Of a stretch of 64,000 nt of DNA, positions 40,184 to 54,059 are shown one piece after another (the first letter of the stretch is position 1; the number at the start of each line of letters is the position of its first letter). Source of the DNA: Anabas testudineus (Eukaryota > Chordata > Actinopteri > Anabantiformes > Anabantidae); assembly GCF_900324465.2 (NCBI RefSeq), contig NC_046626.1, forward strand, positions 5,539,459-5,603,458, given 5' to 3'. Both the position numbers and the translations under genes were made by a program. The notes beneath the pieces are model-generated. The model did no database searches. It saw only the letters and a list, made by a program, of their open reading frames with translations, and had not been told where the DNA came from.

Positions 40184-41258
40184 CTATTTCGAGCTGTCGT
40201 CGTGTTTTCCGATGAAGTTGTAAATAACCCCGGCTAGAAGAGAGGCCCCTGTGAGGCCAGTAAGAGCAGTCAGTGCCTTCCACATGCTGGCTGAACTCTC
40301 GTGTCTGTCCATAAAGCTCCTGTGATCGCTGGGCACCAGGATGTACTTGCGACCATCCTGCGGGGCCTGCGGCCTCATCACCTGGCCTCCCTCCAGCACC
40401 ACCTCCCCGAACCCAGTAAGGGTGCTCCCCACCCGCAGGAGCTCTTCTGTCTCCTCCATCGCAGAAGGTTTCTCCCCACTGAGGCCCTGCAACATCACAT
40501 TAACTAAGCTCTCCTCAGCCCGCTTTACTTTGTTGTAAACCCTCTCCAGGTAGCTCCCAGAGGCCTCCAGGGGGTTGTGCACCTTCACATACAAGTCATT
40601 GATGTAGGCTCCAGGGCTAACCAGGCTGAAGGGGACGGAGTTGCTGGTCTCTTTCTTGTTCATGGTCCGAGAATTCCTGGAAGAGCAATCAGAGTGTCAT
40701 TACCAGATAATCGCTTGATAAAGAGGCGCTTTAGGGTAGTATTAGTCTTCTGTACCATGTTCTGGTGAGAGAGTTCCAGTATTGCCAGTGTTCCTGCACT
40801 GTTGTCTTCTGAATCACACCAAAGCATCGTGGGACAAACTTGCTGGCCAAAGGCTCCCCGTCCGCCTGGACTAGACCTTCAAAACACACAACAAGGAAAC
40901 CTGAACCTCTAGGACTGAACACATTCAAATCTCCATTTGCCCGACAGTTCTCCAGACTGGTCTGTACCTTCCACAGCAACATACTGCAGACGCTTGTGTG
41001 GAGATGCTTTGAGCACTTTGACCAAATGTTGGTCTGGTTTGAAAATGGGTATTTCCTAAAACAGAGAGGAATGATTATACGCTTTCTACTGCCACAGCTA
41101 TATTAACAGTTGAACTGTAGGCTACTTAAAAGTGTGCTTGCCTTCAGCTTTATCAGTTCTTTCTTCTTTTCTTGGTATAAATGATAAAACAGGCCAGAGA
41201 AGGCGAAGCTGGACCCGACACCAATCAAAACAAGCGGGTTTACAGGAAAGTCGCCCAT
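40184..41258 (-). CDS. MUL1/GIDE-like membrane protein without RING, copy B
   Basis: This is the tandem duplicate of copy A. Four minus-strand exons read in frame: 41142-41258, 40968-41055, 40756-40876 and 40184-40676, giving 272 residues. Exon 1 (117 bases) and exon 2 (88 bases) have the same lengths as in copy A. The start MGDFPVNPLVLIGVG leads into the first membrane segment. The GIDE domain keeps NSVPFSLVSPGAYINDLYVK, and the C-terminal membrane segment is followed only by KHDDSSK. The RING is absent, as in copy A. Unlike copy A, it keeps a longer loop (GLSGEKPSAMEETEELL), which is nearer to the GERPKGIQETEEMLK of human MUL1. The first intron again has a GC donor. Copy B looks intact, with no stops or frame breaks. 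Confidence 0.88.
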
Positions 41259-44200
41259 TCTGTGTGAGAAGAGAAATCATAAAAAAACAAAAACAAGTAG
41301 CGCTTGTCACATGGGTTTATTATTTAGAAATGAATTAGTTAAAGTTGAACAAATATTCCAGTTTTAGTAAAGCTTCATCCTACCTCACATTCGCTCACAC
41401 AAACCGAAACAATAAGACTTTGGTTTTATTTCCTCGTTGCTCACGTTGCGTCATTATTCATCAGCCAATAGGAAGCAAGCTGCTTTTTTGCCTTTGCGCC
41501 TTTTGTCCATTAGGTGGCAGCACCGTCATGTTTCCTGGCAATAAAGTAAAAGTATGATTATTTAGCTCCAGTGTTTCTGTTGAAATGTAAAATAATCAGC
41601 TGCTGGGGACAGAATACCATAAAGCAAGTCAAATTATATTAGGTTTATTTGTAATGTTGAAAATTGTATTACCATTGCCTGCATCAAATACTGTATCGAA
41701 GTCTCATAAGTGGTCACAGGATAATTACTTTGAGAAATACTGCAAGAAAAGTACTCACTGGTAACTCTCCAATCCTACAAATGTACCTTTTGTTTTACCT
41801 GAAGGGTAAGTCATGTTTTCTCACGTCTTCATTCATTTTTCTTTATAAAAACTGAAGTTAAAAGCATGTCTTTTCTCTAGTGCCTTCATTTTTGCATCAA
41901 ATTGTACATTGTTTAAAACATTCTGTTTGTTCAATGGAGGATTTTTACTTTTTTACTTTAAGTAAACTTTACAGCTTGTACTTAGTACTTTTACTTGGGT
42001 AAAAAATTAAAGGGTCCTTCTACACTTGGTCTGGAAGTGGAGTATTTTACTAAGCAAAAACTTCTAGTTGAGTGTTGACTTCAAATTTTAAACACATCTT
42101 TAAGGAATATAATGCAAAGCTGTGGATTAGCCTAGCCATCAGTAACCTTTTAACACCTACTATACTATACCATACCTCACTGTGATGGAATTGAATTGAA
42201 TTGAACCTAGGTAATACGAGATCAAGATCTGGACAACATGCCATGCCAGTGATTGTACAGGTGCACATGTACACAGGCAAATGACGGTAGAGGCACAAGC
42301 ACATGCAGTCATTTCTTTCCTGGTCGAGAGCTCCTAGAGGAAACGGAGCATGAAGGGGACAAAGTGTAGTTTATTAAACTCATTTGCATGCATCATTATG
42401 TAAAGGAATGACCATAAAATTACCTTTTTCCATTAGTTGGAAACTGGAATCAGCTGATGGGTTGAATTTCCTAGAAAGCCATGCTGATACTGCTTATATA
42501 GAGGCACCAACCTAGAAGGATTTACTGTATGAGGGACGTGCAAGGATCAGGAGCAACCTCCACAACTCTCTCAGACAAAGGAGGCAAAGGAAGTGACACT
42601 CCGTAAAAGACAAGACACAGCACCGAGTTTGCCAGCTTCCTTTTGCTCTGCCTCTCTCCTTATGTCAAATAGCAGCCCACATTCTTTTGGCAAACTGGAG
42701 CGAAACTATAAATACACACCTGTTTTAAATGTGTGGTTATATTTTCTCCTGCCTTTTCAATGCTGTTTGGCTTTGGCTTGGTGAATGGAGGAGAAGAGGA
42801 GAGAGGATGAGAGGAAAGAAGAGGAGGGAACACTGTTCCACTAATGAAAGCTTTGGAGCTGCTTTATTTCCTTTATCAGACTCAGCGTTCGTCCTGATTC
42901 AGGTGTTGATTCACTCCTCTTCAATCTGTCCTTGACTACTCACTGAAAGCAAAAATGCCATCCAGTTTAAAATAATGATGTCCATTTTCTTATCATTGGA
43001 ACATATGCAGCTTCAGTGCAGCATCTTCAAACCCCTCTGATAACAGCCTCATGTGTCTGTGTACAGCAGTAACAAACCAACTCATCTGACTGGAAAGCAG
43101 CTCTCAACCAGTGTTTCACCAGTTTGCAGTGACTTTGCAGATAAATCAGGGCCCAGTGAAAAATCTGCCTTTTACCTCAATGACTACTGAATATTTTGTA
43201 TTAATCTTCTTTATTACTGTAAAAAAAACAAAAACAAAAAAAACACAGAATGTCCCTTTCTGACTTTTACAGCTCTGTCATCTGTTTCAAAGATGCAGAG
43301 TGGATGAAAGACATGTTAATCTTTTCCTGCTCGATGAGGTTTGTTTAGACGAAGTGGAGAATCGGTCGTACAGAAGCTGTAGCTGTGGTCATTTAATGAT
43401 GATGGATGGTGAACACAAATCCCAGCATTTATGGTTTCTATGTCAGAGGTCGTTGACATAAGGACACCACGGCCTTCAGAACGTCAAAACCAGCATTTCA
43501 GTCCGTATAGATCAATTTCTAGTCCCAGCACTGCACCTTACTGCACTTCTCCTTAAAATCTGACATCATTGTGCTTCCAGTGTCTCTTTAAATACAGCTG
43601 AAGAAACAGACATGATCAAATGTGTTTATTAACAGAAGCTCATACTAGGAAGTAGAGCTTTGAGCTAAATGCTAACACCAGACTTCATCAGCACGTCCAC
43701 AATGACAGTGCTACCAACCGAATGTAGTGCTTACCTTGCTGTGCGTTTGTTTGATTAGTACTAAACACAAAGCACACACAGCTGAGGCTCATGTTAGTTC
43801 TGCTGGTATTTTAGTTATTAAATAAAGTATTGCTGTGTGCATCCAGGAATTTAGAGCAGTGAAGGTCAGAAGGCAGTTTCCAGGTACATTTCAACCTTTA
43901 AATAAGAATCCGCTGCTGGTGCAGGACTAAATCCCCTGATCCACAGAGTCAGGGGCTCAGACTACAGATGTCTTTAATGTTTGTCAAATGATTCCGTTGT
44001 AATCGAGCTACTTCATCACCCACAAGAAAGATTGAGTGATTGTTTTAGCAGGATTTATGGACAGTCTCACAGGGCTGTTAAAGTCAGCACTCGCAGCCAG
44101 GCGAGAAGATAATTTCCCTCTCTGATCTTCATTTTGGTCTGACGAGTTTAATTACCACTATTGCTTCCATTTAGACATCTAGGTCACTGATTGACAGCTT

Positions 44201-46333
44201 GTAGATTAAGACTCTTATATCAGCACCTCAAAGAACCACACAGGCTGCTTGCTAGGAGGCAAATTTATGGTCCACAAGAATGTATTCAGCAAGCACCAAC
44301 AATAAATAATCCCCACACTGATTCTGAGCAATCAGTGCTTCTAGTTGGAGTAAAGGAGAGCTCCGCAGCGTCTGATTGGCATCATATTTCACGCTGTTTT
44401 TGTCGCCGCGCTTTGATTTTGCAGAGGGCTGCTTTATGATGCAAAACAGGCAGGTGTCCAGATGTCAATGTAAACATGTTTATCCTCTTCAGCAGCAGAG
44501 ATCATTTTTAATGACTGAGGTTTATGAGAAACCTCTTCTCAATTTTGAGACACGGTGGTAATAAAACACCACAGGCAACTGGTGTGAGAGAGGAGCAAAC
44601 ATTAACGCCGCCACATGTTTGCTCCAATAACACAATCACGTCAACAGAGACGATATTAACCTCTTACAGCTCTAATAACAGATGCACTCGTTGCTGAATT
44701 TCACGAGTGAAAAGTGAAGAACTTTGTTAGACTAAGTGAGAAAGTTTGGCCACAGATCTCAGAGAAAAGCTGAGAACGAGCTCTATAACTCAAAATGATA
44801 AGAAGATTTCTACACCGTTTATCAAGCCACACTCAGAAGCTCCAACATTTAACGGTGATGCACAGAGGAGGGGGATTCTGAAATCCATCAAAGCTTTCAT
44901 AAGCCTGGGCGAGTCGGACCACTTCACCCATCACCCACTAATAGTGAAGCCAGACCAGTAAAACATACGGTGCCAGCGGGGGGGGGGAAACCGAAGAGTT
45001 GTTATCAGGTTGGAAGTAAATGACATAATCCTCATGTTTTCACAGGCTCCACTCTGGTGTGCATGGGAGTGCGTTTTGACGGAGCAACCACCTTTACTTT
45101 TGTCTTTATTTGCACGAACTCCAGAGCAAGCAAAACTTTTTTTTTCTGCTGTTTCTGATGAATTATGAGCTTTTATCTCTACAGCTGCGTCCATCCACTT
45201 CACATACGTCCACGTAACTATGTGAACCGTCGTTCTCTGAATGTGTGTTGTAGTATCATCTTATCTGCAGTGTGTTGGCCACAGCTCCGAATGTGGAAAC
45301 TAAACATCTAGTTATGTCATCTAAATGTCTATATGGTCTGAACAAGGTCTTCCTGGTTCTGGTGTGAACGTTAAGTCACAGTGACGTAAAGCTGATGGCC
45401 CAGTGGCAGATTCTTGTTGAAACTGTGTCAGAGAGATGTTGCTCTATGGAAATCTTACAGTACAACTTGTGTTGTGTCAGCATGTTTCAACCCAATCCTT
45501 TATAACAAATGAAAGTAAAAACACAACATAATTTGAAATAAAAGATAAATAATACGTTTTCACCATGTTTTCTCTATCTAATTTTTCTTTTTATTTCTCA
45601 CCTGGATCTCACACACTCAGATCTTTTGCTTAAAACAACTACAAACGTGCACACCTCACTTATTCAATGATGATACATAAAAGCTATAGTCAGCATGTAC
45701 TGTATGTATCAAAGTAAAAGTACCACAGAAATATCTCCCTTTCAGTGACTGATACATTCTTCGATGCATCAGCTGATGTTTTGATGCATCAGCGTTGTCA
45801 AAATGAGCATAATTCACATTTGAACAGTTGCACTGTACCTGAAGGAAGTGGAACTAGTTTTATTATACAGTTTGGTTTCAGTTCAGCTCTTACAACCAAA
45901 CCTTCTGTCTAATCAAAATAAAATAAAAAAACACCAGAGCAATGTAGTGGAACATCAGGGACATGGAGCACAGGGACATGCTGACAACCAATAAAAAAAT
46001 GTCCCTAAATAGAAACAGCTGTTTTTTTCTAGGGAGTCAAAAGGACTGGGAACCACTGGTTTAATATTTAACACCTCATTGTAGCCTTCTTAATAATCTT
46101 ATCGTGCTTTATGCAAATTCAAAGTATCAACAGACTTTTGTGTCACAACACATGATAAGATACACTTATCACTTGAGGCTGTCCAAGATTAAACAAATTG
46201 TGAGTCGTGGCTATATTTGAATTTAGGGAAACAGCAGCTTCCTTCATCCTTTGTAAGTGCGTGTTTACGCCCTCACCCACTGACGTTCACAGGTAATGTT
46301 TTACTTGTTGGTTGTTCAAGGTGAAACCCGAGT
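41259..46333. other. about 5 kb without a recognised gene
   Basis: The first 200 bases are the promoter of MUL1-like copy B; they contain AAACCGAAAC near 41,400, a weakened IRF-like word. The rest contains only short frames without splice support. A run of 10 G lies near 44,980. Regulatory elements of vipr1 may lie here, but none can be named from the sequence. Confidence 0.5.
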
Positions 46334-46395
46334 GGGAGGAGGACAAGGAGGAGGAGGTGGAGGAGGTGGAGGAGGTGGAGGAGGAGGTGGAGGAT
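46334..46395 (+). repeat. GGA/GGT polypurine repeat at the vipr1 5' end
   Basis: About 60 bases of GGAGGA and GGTGGA units, almost all purine on this strand, lie 170-230 bases upstream of the vipr1 start codon. They may be in its promoter or 5' UTR. The many GG steps make a G-quadruplex possible. Confidence 0.85.
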
Positions 46396-46567
46396 TTCTA
46401 GAGCGGAGCAATTCGCTCCAGTCAGAGCGCAAGAACGCACAGTCAGCAGAGGGACTGAGGGAAACCTGCCGCGGATTAACACAAGATATTCACCTCCTTT
46501 ACTCACCTATCTCACTTCTATTAGCTTATAGATTCGTTTTTTTAATGAGTCAACTACTTTGACTGAC

Positions 46568-49500
46568 ATGTTGATGGACATTTTAAAGGGCACTTTCCTC
46601 CTCCTCCTCCCCTGCGTGTTGCTGCAACCAGTAAGTACATTGAAACACTGACTCTTCTCATGACGTGAACTCTCATGAAGCTCGTCTTCAAGTATACCGA
46701 CAGCTGATCGCCTATTTAGGTCTTTCAGGGTTTTCCTTGTAGAGCTTGTTAGTTACTTGTTGCCTGCAAGTAGTGTATGGATGCATAGATACTCGTGCTG
46801 GTGCTCTCCAACACCAATCTGTGATGCAGGGCGCACCAGCGTGGCCCAGTCACTGGTAAAAGTGTGGCTGGATGCAGAAACATATCTGATGTTGTGTCAG
46901 ATGTATGAAGGAAATATTTGCCTGTAGTTTGGTAAGGATTTTTTTTCATGATGTATTTTGTTAATTACTTGAGCTTATTTTCCTTTTTTTTAACTTGTAT
47001 GACGTCAGAACATTTGTCCTCACATGTGGAGTCTCTTACCTCCAGGCTCAGTCTCCTCAGTTTCTAAGGCACCAGAACCAAAACCAGCAGCTGTTTAAAT
47101 GACATTTGGCACCAAACAAAAGAGCGGGGACACACTGTGACTCTCTGTGACCTCAGTTATTTTCACTTTTATAACTAAGGTTAAGGTGAATTACCTGGAG
47201 AAGCCAAAATGTGCTTGTTGGTCTCCCTGAAGGGCGCCATGGCAACGGCCTCCGTTGTCTCTGCCTTTGCTCTCTGGTTCCCGCCTCCTTATCCACAACT
47301 GTCTCCTGTAGAGAAGAATGAATGATTCATGCTGGAATTCAGCTGGAGGTCAGATCCCTTAGAACAGCATGCTGGCCTTTTAAACTTGCCGTACAGTATT
47401 GTGCTTTACTGCACACATCTACTGACTGGTCCAGTGTCTCAGTGCTGTGCTGGTGGACAAGGTAAAAGATGAACATGACTATGATGATGGAGTGTGGGAA
47501 CGTTTCTCACTATAGTCTACCTGCTGAAGGCAGCACCGATCCATCAAGAACATCACCATCCTGTATTCTCGACGAGTCAAGAGGTGCAGTGAAGTAGCAC
47601 AGAACATGCTTGGGAACTTGAGAAAAAAGATATATGATAATCTAAGCGGGGGCGTCACCTTGTGAGGGGGGGAGAGGCTAGAGTCATGTGGGCTCATTTT
47701 GCGACTAACTATAGCCATAGCCATACTAGCAGTCTGATTAATGCCCACAGAGGGGAGACTCATCCTGCTAAGTAACAGCAATAAATCTTCTTGTCCTGCA
47801 GAGGGCCTGTATATTCTCTGCTGGTGAACCCTCGTGAATCCAGCTTCATATGGAACCAGTTCAGGCCTGAATTCAAAACATGCAAATCTGAGGAGTGCGA
47901 TGGTTGAATTACCGTCAGAATTGATTTTGTGTCCCCCCGTCGGTGTCAGATGCGGAGATGAATGGTAACCCTGCTTATCTCATCTCAGGAAGACCCCGGC
48001 GGAGACGATAGACGCGTTCGCCTTGATATGTGAGGCACTGTTGAGAGAACACCTGCAGAATAACTCCCAATTGACTAGGAGACAAATGATCTGACTCACG
48101 CAGTTTAAATGTCACCGTGGCCTAACAGGTACACAAAAAAAAAGTGTAAAATGTTCTCTTCGCAGGTGTTTGCGGTGCAGACTCAGATGTGTGACATGAT
48201 GAAAGAAATAGACAAGGAAAGAAACTTGTGCGAGGCTCAGATTGAGAACAAAACAACAGGTATGTCGTTTGTTTGTGTCTGTCCGACATGCCTTCGTTGG
48301 CTGTAATTCATCTGTCTGCTCTGACAGGTTGCTTCTGATCAAAGTAGCACAGTCAGCTCTGAACCTTGTCTCTGGCTTTTTCTTGCATGGCTGAACACTG
48401 TTTTCTCGCCCCTTGTTGCACGCGCCCAGATTCAGTTTTCAAAGTAAACGCTCTCAATGATTTCTGCATGTATATTAAAGATGAGAGGAAGCAAAGTGTA
48501 GCAGCAGCTGTTTCAACTTGTTGTTGACTGAGGCTTAAAAGATATGTTGCCTTCTGATAAGTTGTATATTCACAGCATGTAGTTCATCACTCTATTCTAC
48601 AGAGAGATAACCGGGCGTCTTTGAGCCTCTATTGCATCTGTGTGTAACTGAAACCTTGTTAATACTAACTGCAAGCGTCACAGGACTCTATTTACTTCCA
48701 CACATTGTCATTACGCATGCATGATGCTTTTCATTCCCCACTTTTCTCTCTTTAGATTCCATTGAATGGTTACTAAATGCTACTAAGTCCTCACAGTCAT
48801 GCTACAAACATATCCTGGTAAACAGATTTTTTTTTTACAGCTGTCAAATGATGTGACCTGATTCTCTAGAGACTAAACACACTGTGGAAAGTAACAGTGA
48901 TCTGATGAATTCAAATAACAGTGTGTGACAACGCACGGGGAGCTGTTTTATTAGTCATGGAGGTAGCGCTGTGTACGTAACGACAGCTGACCTGAGCTTA
49001 CACCTTTTGGCTGCCATGGGAACATCAGTGCTCCACCTTCACCATAATCAGGCTGCTGTTTGTCACTGGAATAGATTCATGTCACACCTGTATGAAAAAA
49101 CTTCTCATTCACATTAGGTCTTCTTTGACTTTTCAGTATTTCCGTATTTCCAAGTTGGAATAAAAGGAGCACGCCTTTTTTTTTATGTTGCCCTCCCACA
49201 TGTGTCTCGCTCAGGTTGTAGTGGAACATGGGACAAGATCACCTGCTGGCCCAGCGCTGACGTTGGAGAGGTGATTACCATCCCTTGCCCCAAATATCTC
49301 TTCTACTTCTCCAGGGACTTCTCCACACGTAAGAGTCAAGTTTGCACAAAACAGGTTGTATACTGCAAGTGTAAAAGCGCTAATACACACACACACTCTG
49401 CCTGCACAGCACCAAGCAGACCCAGTGACCTCTCAGTGGATGTAGGGAAGAATTTAGACACGTGCAAAACAAAGACTGGAAGTTTATTGAGGATGCTAAT

Positions 49501-52332
49501 TTGTGGGTGTAGTGGGAGTGAGGCGTAGAAGACAGAGAAGCTGCTCATATTGATCCTTAGCCTCTCTCTCGCTGTTCATCCTGCTGTTGAATCATTGTCA
49601 GTGTCGTCACACTCTACGTTTGAGAACTCAAACAGGAACTGTGAGGTGCGCTGACGTCGCATCCTCACCCTGAGCACCCATCAATGACACAACCAGTGTG
49701 TCTACAGCACGGACGGCCTCTCAAAGATGTACTACTGATTATGGGAAACCATTCTCTTGGGAATAGGTTGCTGATTTGCAGTGAGTTCGTTCAGTAGTTC
49801 CTAACATTATACTCGTTTCACTTTCCCGTATATCTCCATTTGTCATTAATTACCACACAGAGTCTCCCCAGTGTAAATATGCAGTAAAAGTTGATGGAGT
49901 TGTTTATTTGTATTCAGATGGCAGAGAGACCTCAATTCCAACTTGGAGCCTTGTTCCTTCTGAAGCAGATTGAAATAAGTTTGTAAGAACATTAGAATGG
50001 TTCTTTAAAGTCACACTAATTGATTTGTTTTACATCTACAATTCTGTATTTGTTGTACCACTCAAGCGTTATCGTACTTGTGTTCTTTATGATATTTAAC
50101 AGTCCTAAATCACAATAGACAAAGTGATTGAATAATAATTTTGCTCTGTATGTGCTAGATATGTAAATAGGCAATTGCTTGCTTATTAGTTTAACATATT
50201 TACTTAAAATTCAGTAACATGTGACTGTTAGCTTGTTTCTGTTGCCCTTAAGTTGCTCTTGTGAACCTGCTTTATTAGATTATCAGCCTTAAAACTCAGA
50301 TAAACTGAGCACATATGGCAACTGCCCAGCAACAAGTGGCAGAAGGGCATTAATCATGAATAACTAGTGTAGCACAGTAGCATTTAACACACTTTGTCTC
50401 AGATTAATTGAGACCTCGACATGACAATAGGAACTGAGCAGACACTCAACTCTAAATGAATACTACAGTAATGTTGAATAGAATGAATGGAGCAAAAATC
50501 TACATTTATTTTGGTATTCCCTCTATAAGGAGCACTTCCATATGTCAGCATCATTCAGTAAAAACACTTGATCAGGTCTGCCAGACTATACTGTCTTTGG
50601 TGACTACGGATGTTTTCACAGCACACAAACAACTGTGGACAAGTGTAAAGTTGCAGGTTTCAGCTGCAAAATGATTGCAGAGCTTTTATTCATGCAGACA
50701 CGTATTCACATTCAGGACACGAGATGGACTCGAACCACAGATTTATGATCAGCTTGTGAATGCTCAGTGCAGAGATTAGAGGTTTTCTGGGAAACTGTGA
50801 TGTAGCCCAGATGGTAGATAGTGTGACCTGGGAGAGGAGAGCCCTCCAGGGAAAAGAGCAGCGACAGATGACGAATCACCAGATGTGTGTGTGTGTGTGT
50901 GTGGGGGGGGGGGGGGGTTAAAGGTATATTTCACATCAGGTCAAAGGTTTACAGGATCACCAGACCCCTACTGTGGAGAGACCAGGAGGAAGCAAAGAGA
51001 TCAGTGTAGGTCTTTGGGGGTTAAACCTGCTCTGTGCTCAGGTTCTTTAAGGAGGACTCAATTAAGGCATGATGAATGGTCTGGGACTCAGTACATTGTA
51101 ATTTACTGTCGGGGATGGGTAAAAATGTCAGAAGTACCAGTCGTAGAGAATCGTAATTTTTTATGAGACTGGGTTGGCCAACTGAGAACATCTGCCTGAC
51201 CCGTGTGCTTTTTTTAGTTTATTCATATAGGTTACAGAGGCTCGAGAGGATAAATGTGATAAATATTTTCACAAAGTTACTATCAGTATATCTTCTTTTC
51301 AAATATATTCACTGTCAGTAATAGTTGTGAAAGACTCAAGTTATTGACACATGCCGAGTCATTCATTTTATAAGCCTCACACACACACGCACACACACAC
51401 AAAAACAAGCATTATGAAATGCAGCGCCAAAGATACTCCGAGTCTGAGTCATAAATTTAGTCGAGATAGAGTTTGCCATTCTCATGAACTCTTTACTTAG
51501 TAGATCTAGCACAAACATGCGGTCATTCAACTTTTAATAACACTGGCGACTCACCTTCTCTGCCGGCTCAGACTGACGGAGCGCCTGGCTGTCAACAGTT
51601 TCACCTACACGCCATTAAATTCAGTGGAGCTGAAGCCGGTTGCCGGTGTTGCATGCTAATATAAACCTTCTTACAAGATATAATTAGAAAAGATGAAGTA
51701 CTTCATCATGCAATAATGACAGAAAGCCCATGATTTAAAAAAATCACTGAAATCTAAGCAACGATTGGGTGATTAACTCGTTTGAACGCTCTTCGTTGTC
51801 AAGCAGGACACTGAAAATCCTTGCAGTGCTGTTTGGGGGGATGATGAAAGCATTCTTTTGGCAATCCCTCAAACAAGCCAAATCCAGTAGTGGCATGGGC
51901 TGAAAAAGCGGGGGCTTATCCTTTCTTTTGTGTCTTGTCATGTTGTTTGAGGAGGCTAAGCCTTCGTCTTCTCAGCAATACGCCACTCAGGTATTTGTGA
52001 GCTGACCATATTATAATGCCAAATACATTCTAAGACTTTGGATTGTTGATATTTCCCAACTCTGTGTCTTGATTTGATAGTAGCTGTAGAGCGATATGGT
52101 TTGGAAATGTGAGGAATGTCCTACATGTAGACAGCAGCATTCAACACAGATGAATTTGTCTCCAACATGCGCAGTCTCCTTTCTTTATTGACAGGAGGGG
52201 AGATGAGGAAATGCTACAAATAAATATTGCACAATAACAAATGGAACAAAGAACTGGTTAAAGAATTAGATATTGCTTGTGAATGTTAAAAGGAGCAATT
52301 AATGACGACCGCCGTGACATTCTGTTATTGAG

Positions 52333-52400
<68 letters not shown>

Positions 52401-54018
52401 ATATATATACACGTACAGGTTATTACTATTAATTCATTTTTTTTATGTATTTATTGACAGATATTACACACAGACAAGAAACCTGAGGCAGTGATGTTCA
52501 ACAAAGATCCTCAAACACTAACTAACTAGGCTACCAGGAAGTCCCATTACCGTAAGGTAAATGAGCACCACCGTCAAGTGGTGCTCATTTACTGGAATGG
52601 CTCTTCAGACATGGTGCCATGTACTCTGGACCATTTCCTTAAAAGCATTGGACAGAGTTTGAAAAAGAGCAATAACTGCATTTTGAAGTTGTTAAATAAC
52701 GCATATGTTAAATAATGCTCAGATAATTGTGCAGCTATAGATGCAGCTGTATATATTGTAGGCATCTAATCTACATGTACTCTCAGAAAAACAGTGCCCT
52801 CTTGTCTTTTATTCTCTTTTTACCTGTATACCCCAGATTACAAACATCTGTCCTTTCATCCAAAAGATGAATTGCCTCCTGGTGTGTGCAGCCTAAGAGT
52901 AATTAAGAAATAAATAGGAAGCAGATCCATCCAGTCATTTGCTTTTAATATTTAGGAGTATTCCAATCAGATGAATACATCTCAGTGTTACATAAATACT
53001 GTACGTGTAAGTAAATGTAGCGTACTACATGTTATAATACAATGTTTGAACACTCTGAAACAACCATGAATTCAGTCTTCTAGGAGTAATATTCAATATT
53101 ACTGCTGTCCCTCACCTCTTCATTAGGTAACCTGTCAAAGACCTGCACTGAGAATGGCTGGACCCTTATCAGCATAGACTCCTACATAATAGACTGTGGA
53201 TACAATCCCAACAACACCATGGAGGAAAATACGGTTAGTATTGCTGCTGCTGAAGGGGTTTCACGTTAAATAAACCCACTTTTTACTGAGTGTAACTGAG
53301 TGCGTTTTCACAGGGAGAATTCTTCACCGCCATCAAAGTAGGTTACACCATCGGCCACAGCGTGTCTCTCATCTCTCTGACGATCGCCATCATCATACTG
53401 TGTCTGTTTCGGTAAGGAGATCCATCAGAATACTGTGTAAAGTGTGACCCAATCCGCTCGGCTGAGTGTATTCGCATCTGGACTGCTTGTGTTTTACGGG
53501 CCAAACAACAAGCGTTGTGTTTACCCCTTGGATTACGGTTAGAACTCCGGAGAGGAGGGACACAAGAAGCGAACAGCGTTTGTTTTATGTTCAGCTGCGG
53601 ACACGGTGTTCACGCAGCTGGTTGATGCTGTGTCATCACACCAGTCCTGCTGGGATGGGTGGGATGATTGACCTGCCCAATCATAAGCTCACCAGGAAGG
53701 CATTTGTTTAAAAACAATCAGATGACAGAATTTACATTAGCAACATTTTCTCTGCAGAAAGAATCCTGATTTTGTTCTTGTTTACATCTGTGCAGAATGT
53801 CTGTGAATGTTTTTGACATGGGATTCAGCCTATTAAGTGCATGTTCACTGGTAAACTGCATCCTCGTAAAGTATGAGACTGATACAGATAGCTTTCTTTG
53901 ACATTTGCAGGGTTTATATAGAGTGTGACATCTGCATAACAGCACGTTACAGTACAGTATGATCTGTACTCCTCTCCTCAGCTTAAACACACATCATTTG
54001 CCCTTGTAAATATAGTTG

Positions 54019-54059
<41 letters not shown>

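Noticed and set aside
46334-46395. Regularly spaced repeats that might suggest a CRISPR-like array.
   Set aside because: It is a continuous simple repeat without unique spacers, in a vertebrate genome.
46296-46562. A frame with a long Gly run, and its opposite-strand Leu/His-rich frame.
   Set aside because: Produced by the GGA/GGT repeat; no conserved protein features.
53466-53711. An 81-codon + strand frame in vipr1 intron 5.
   Set aside because: It lies between two solid vipr1 exons, resembles no family and has no splice support.
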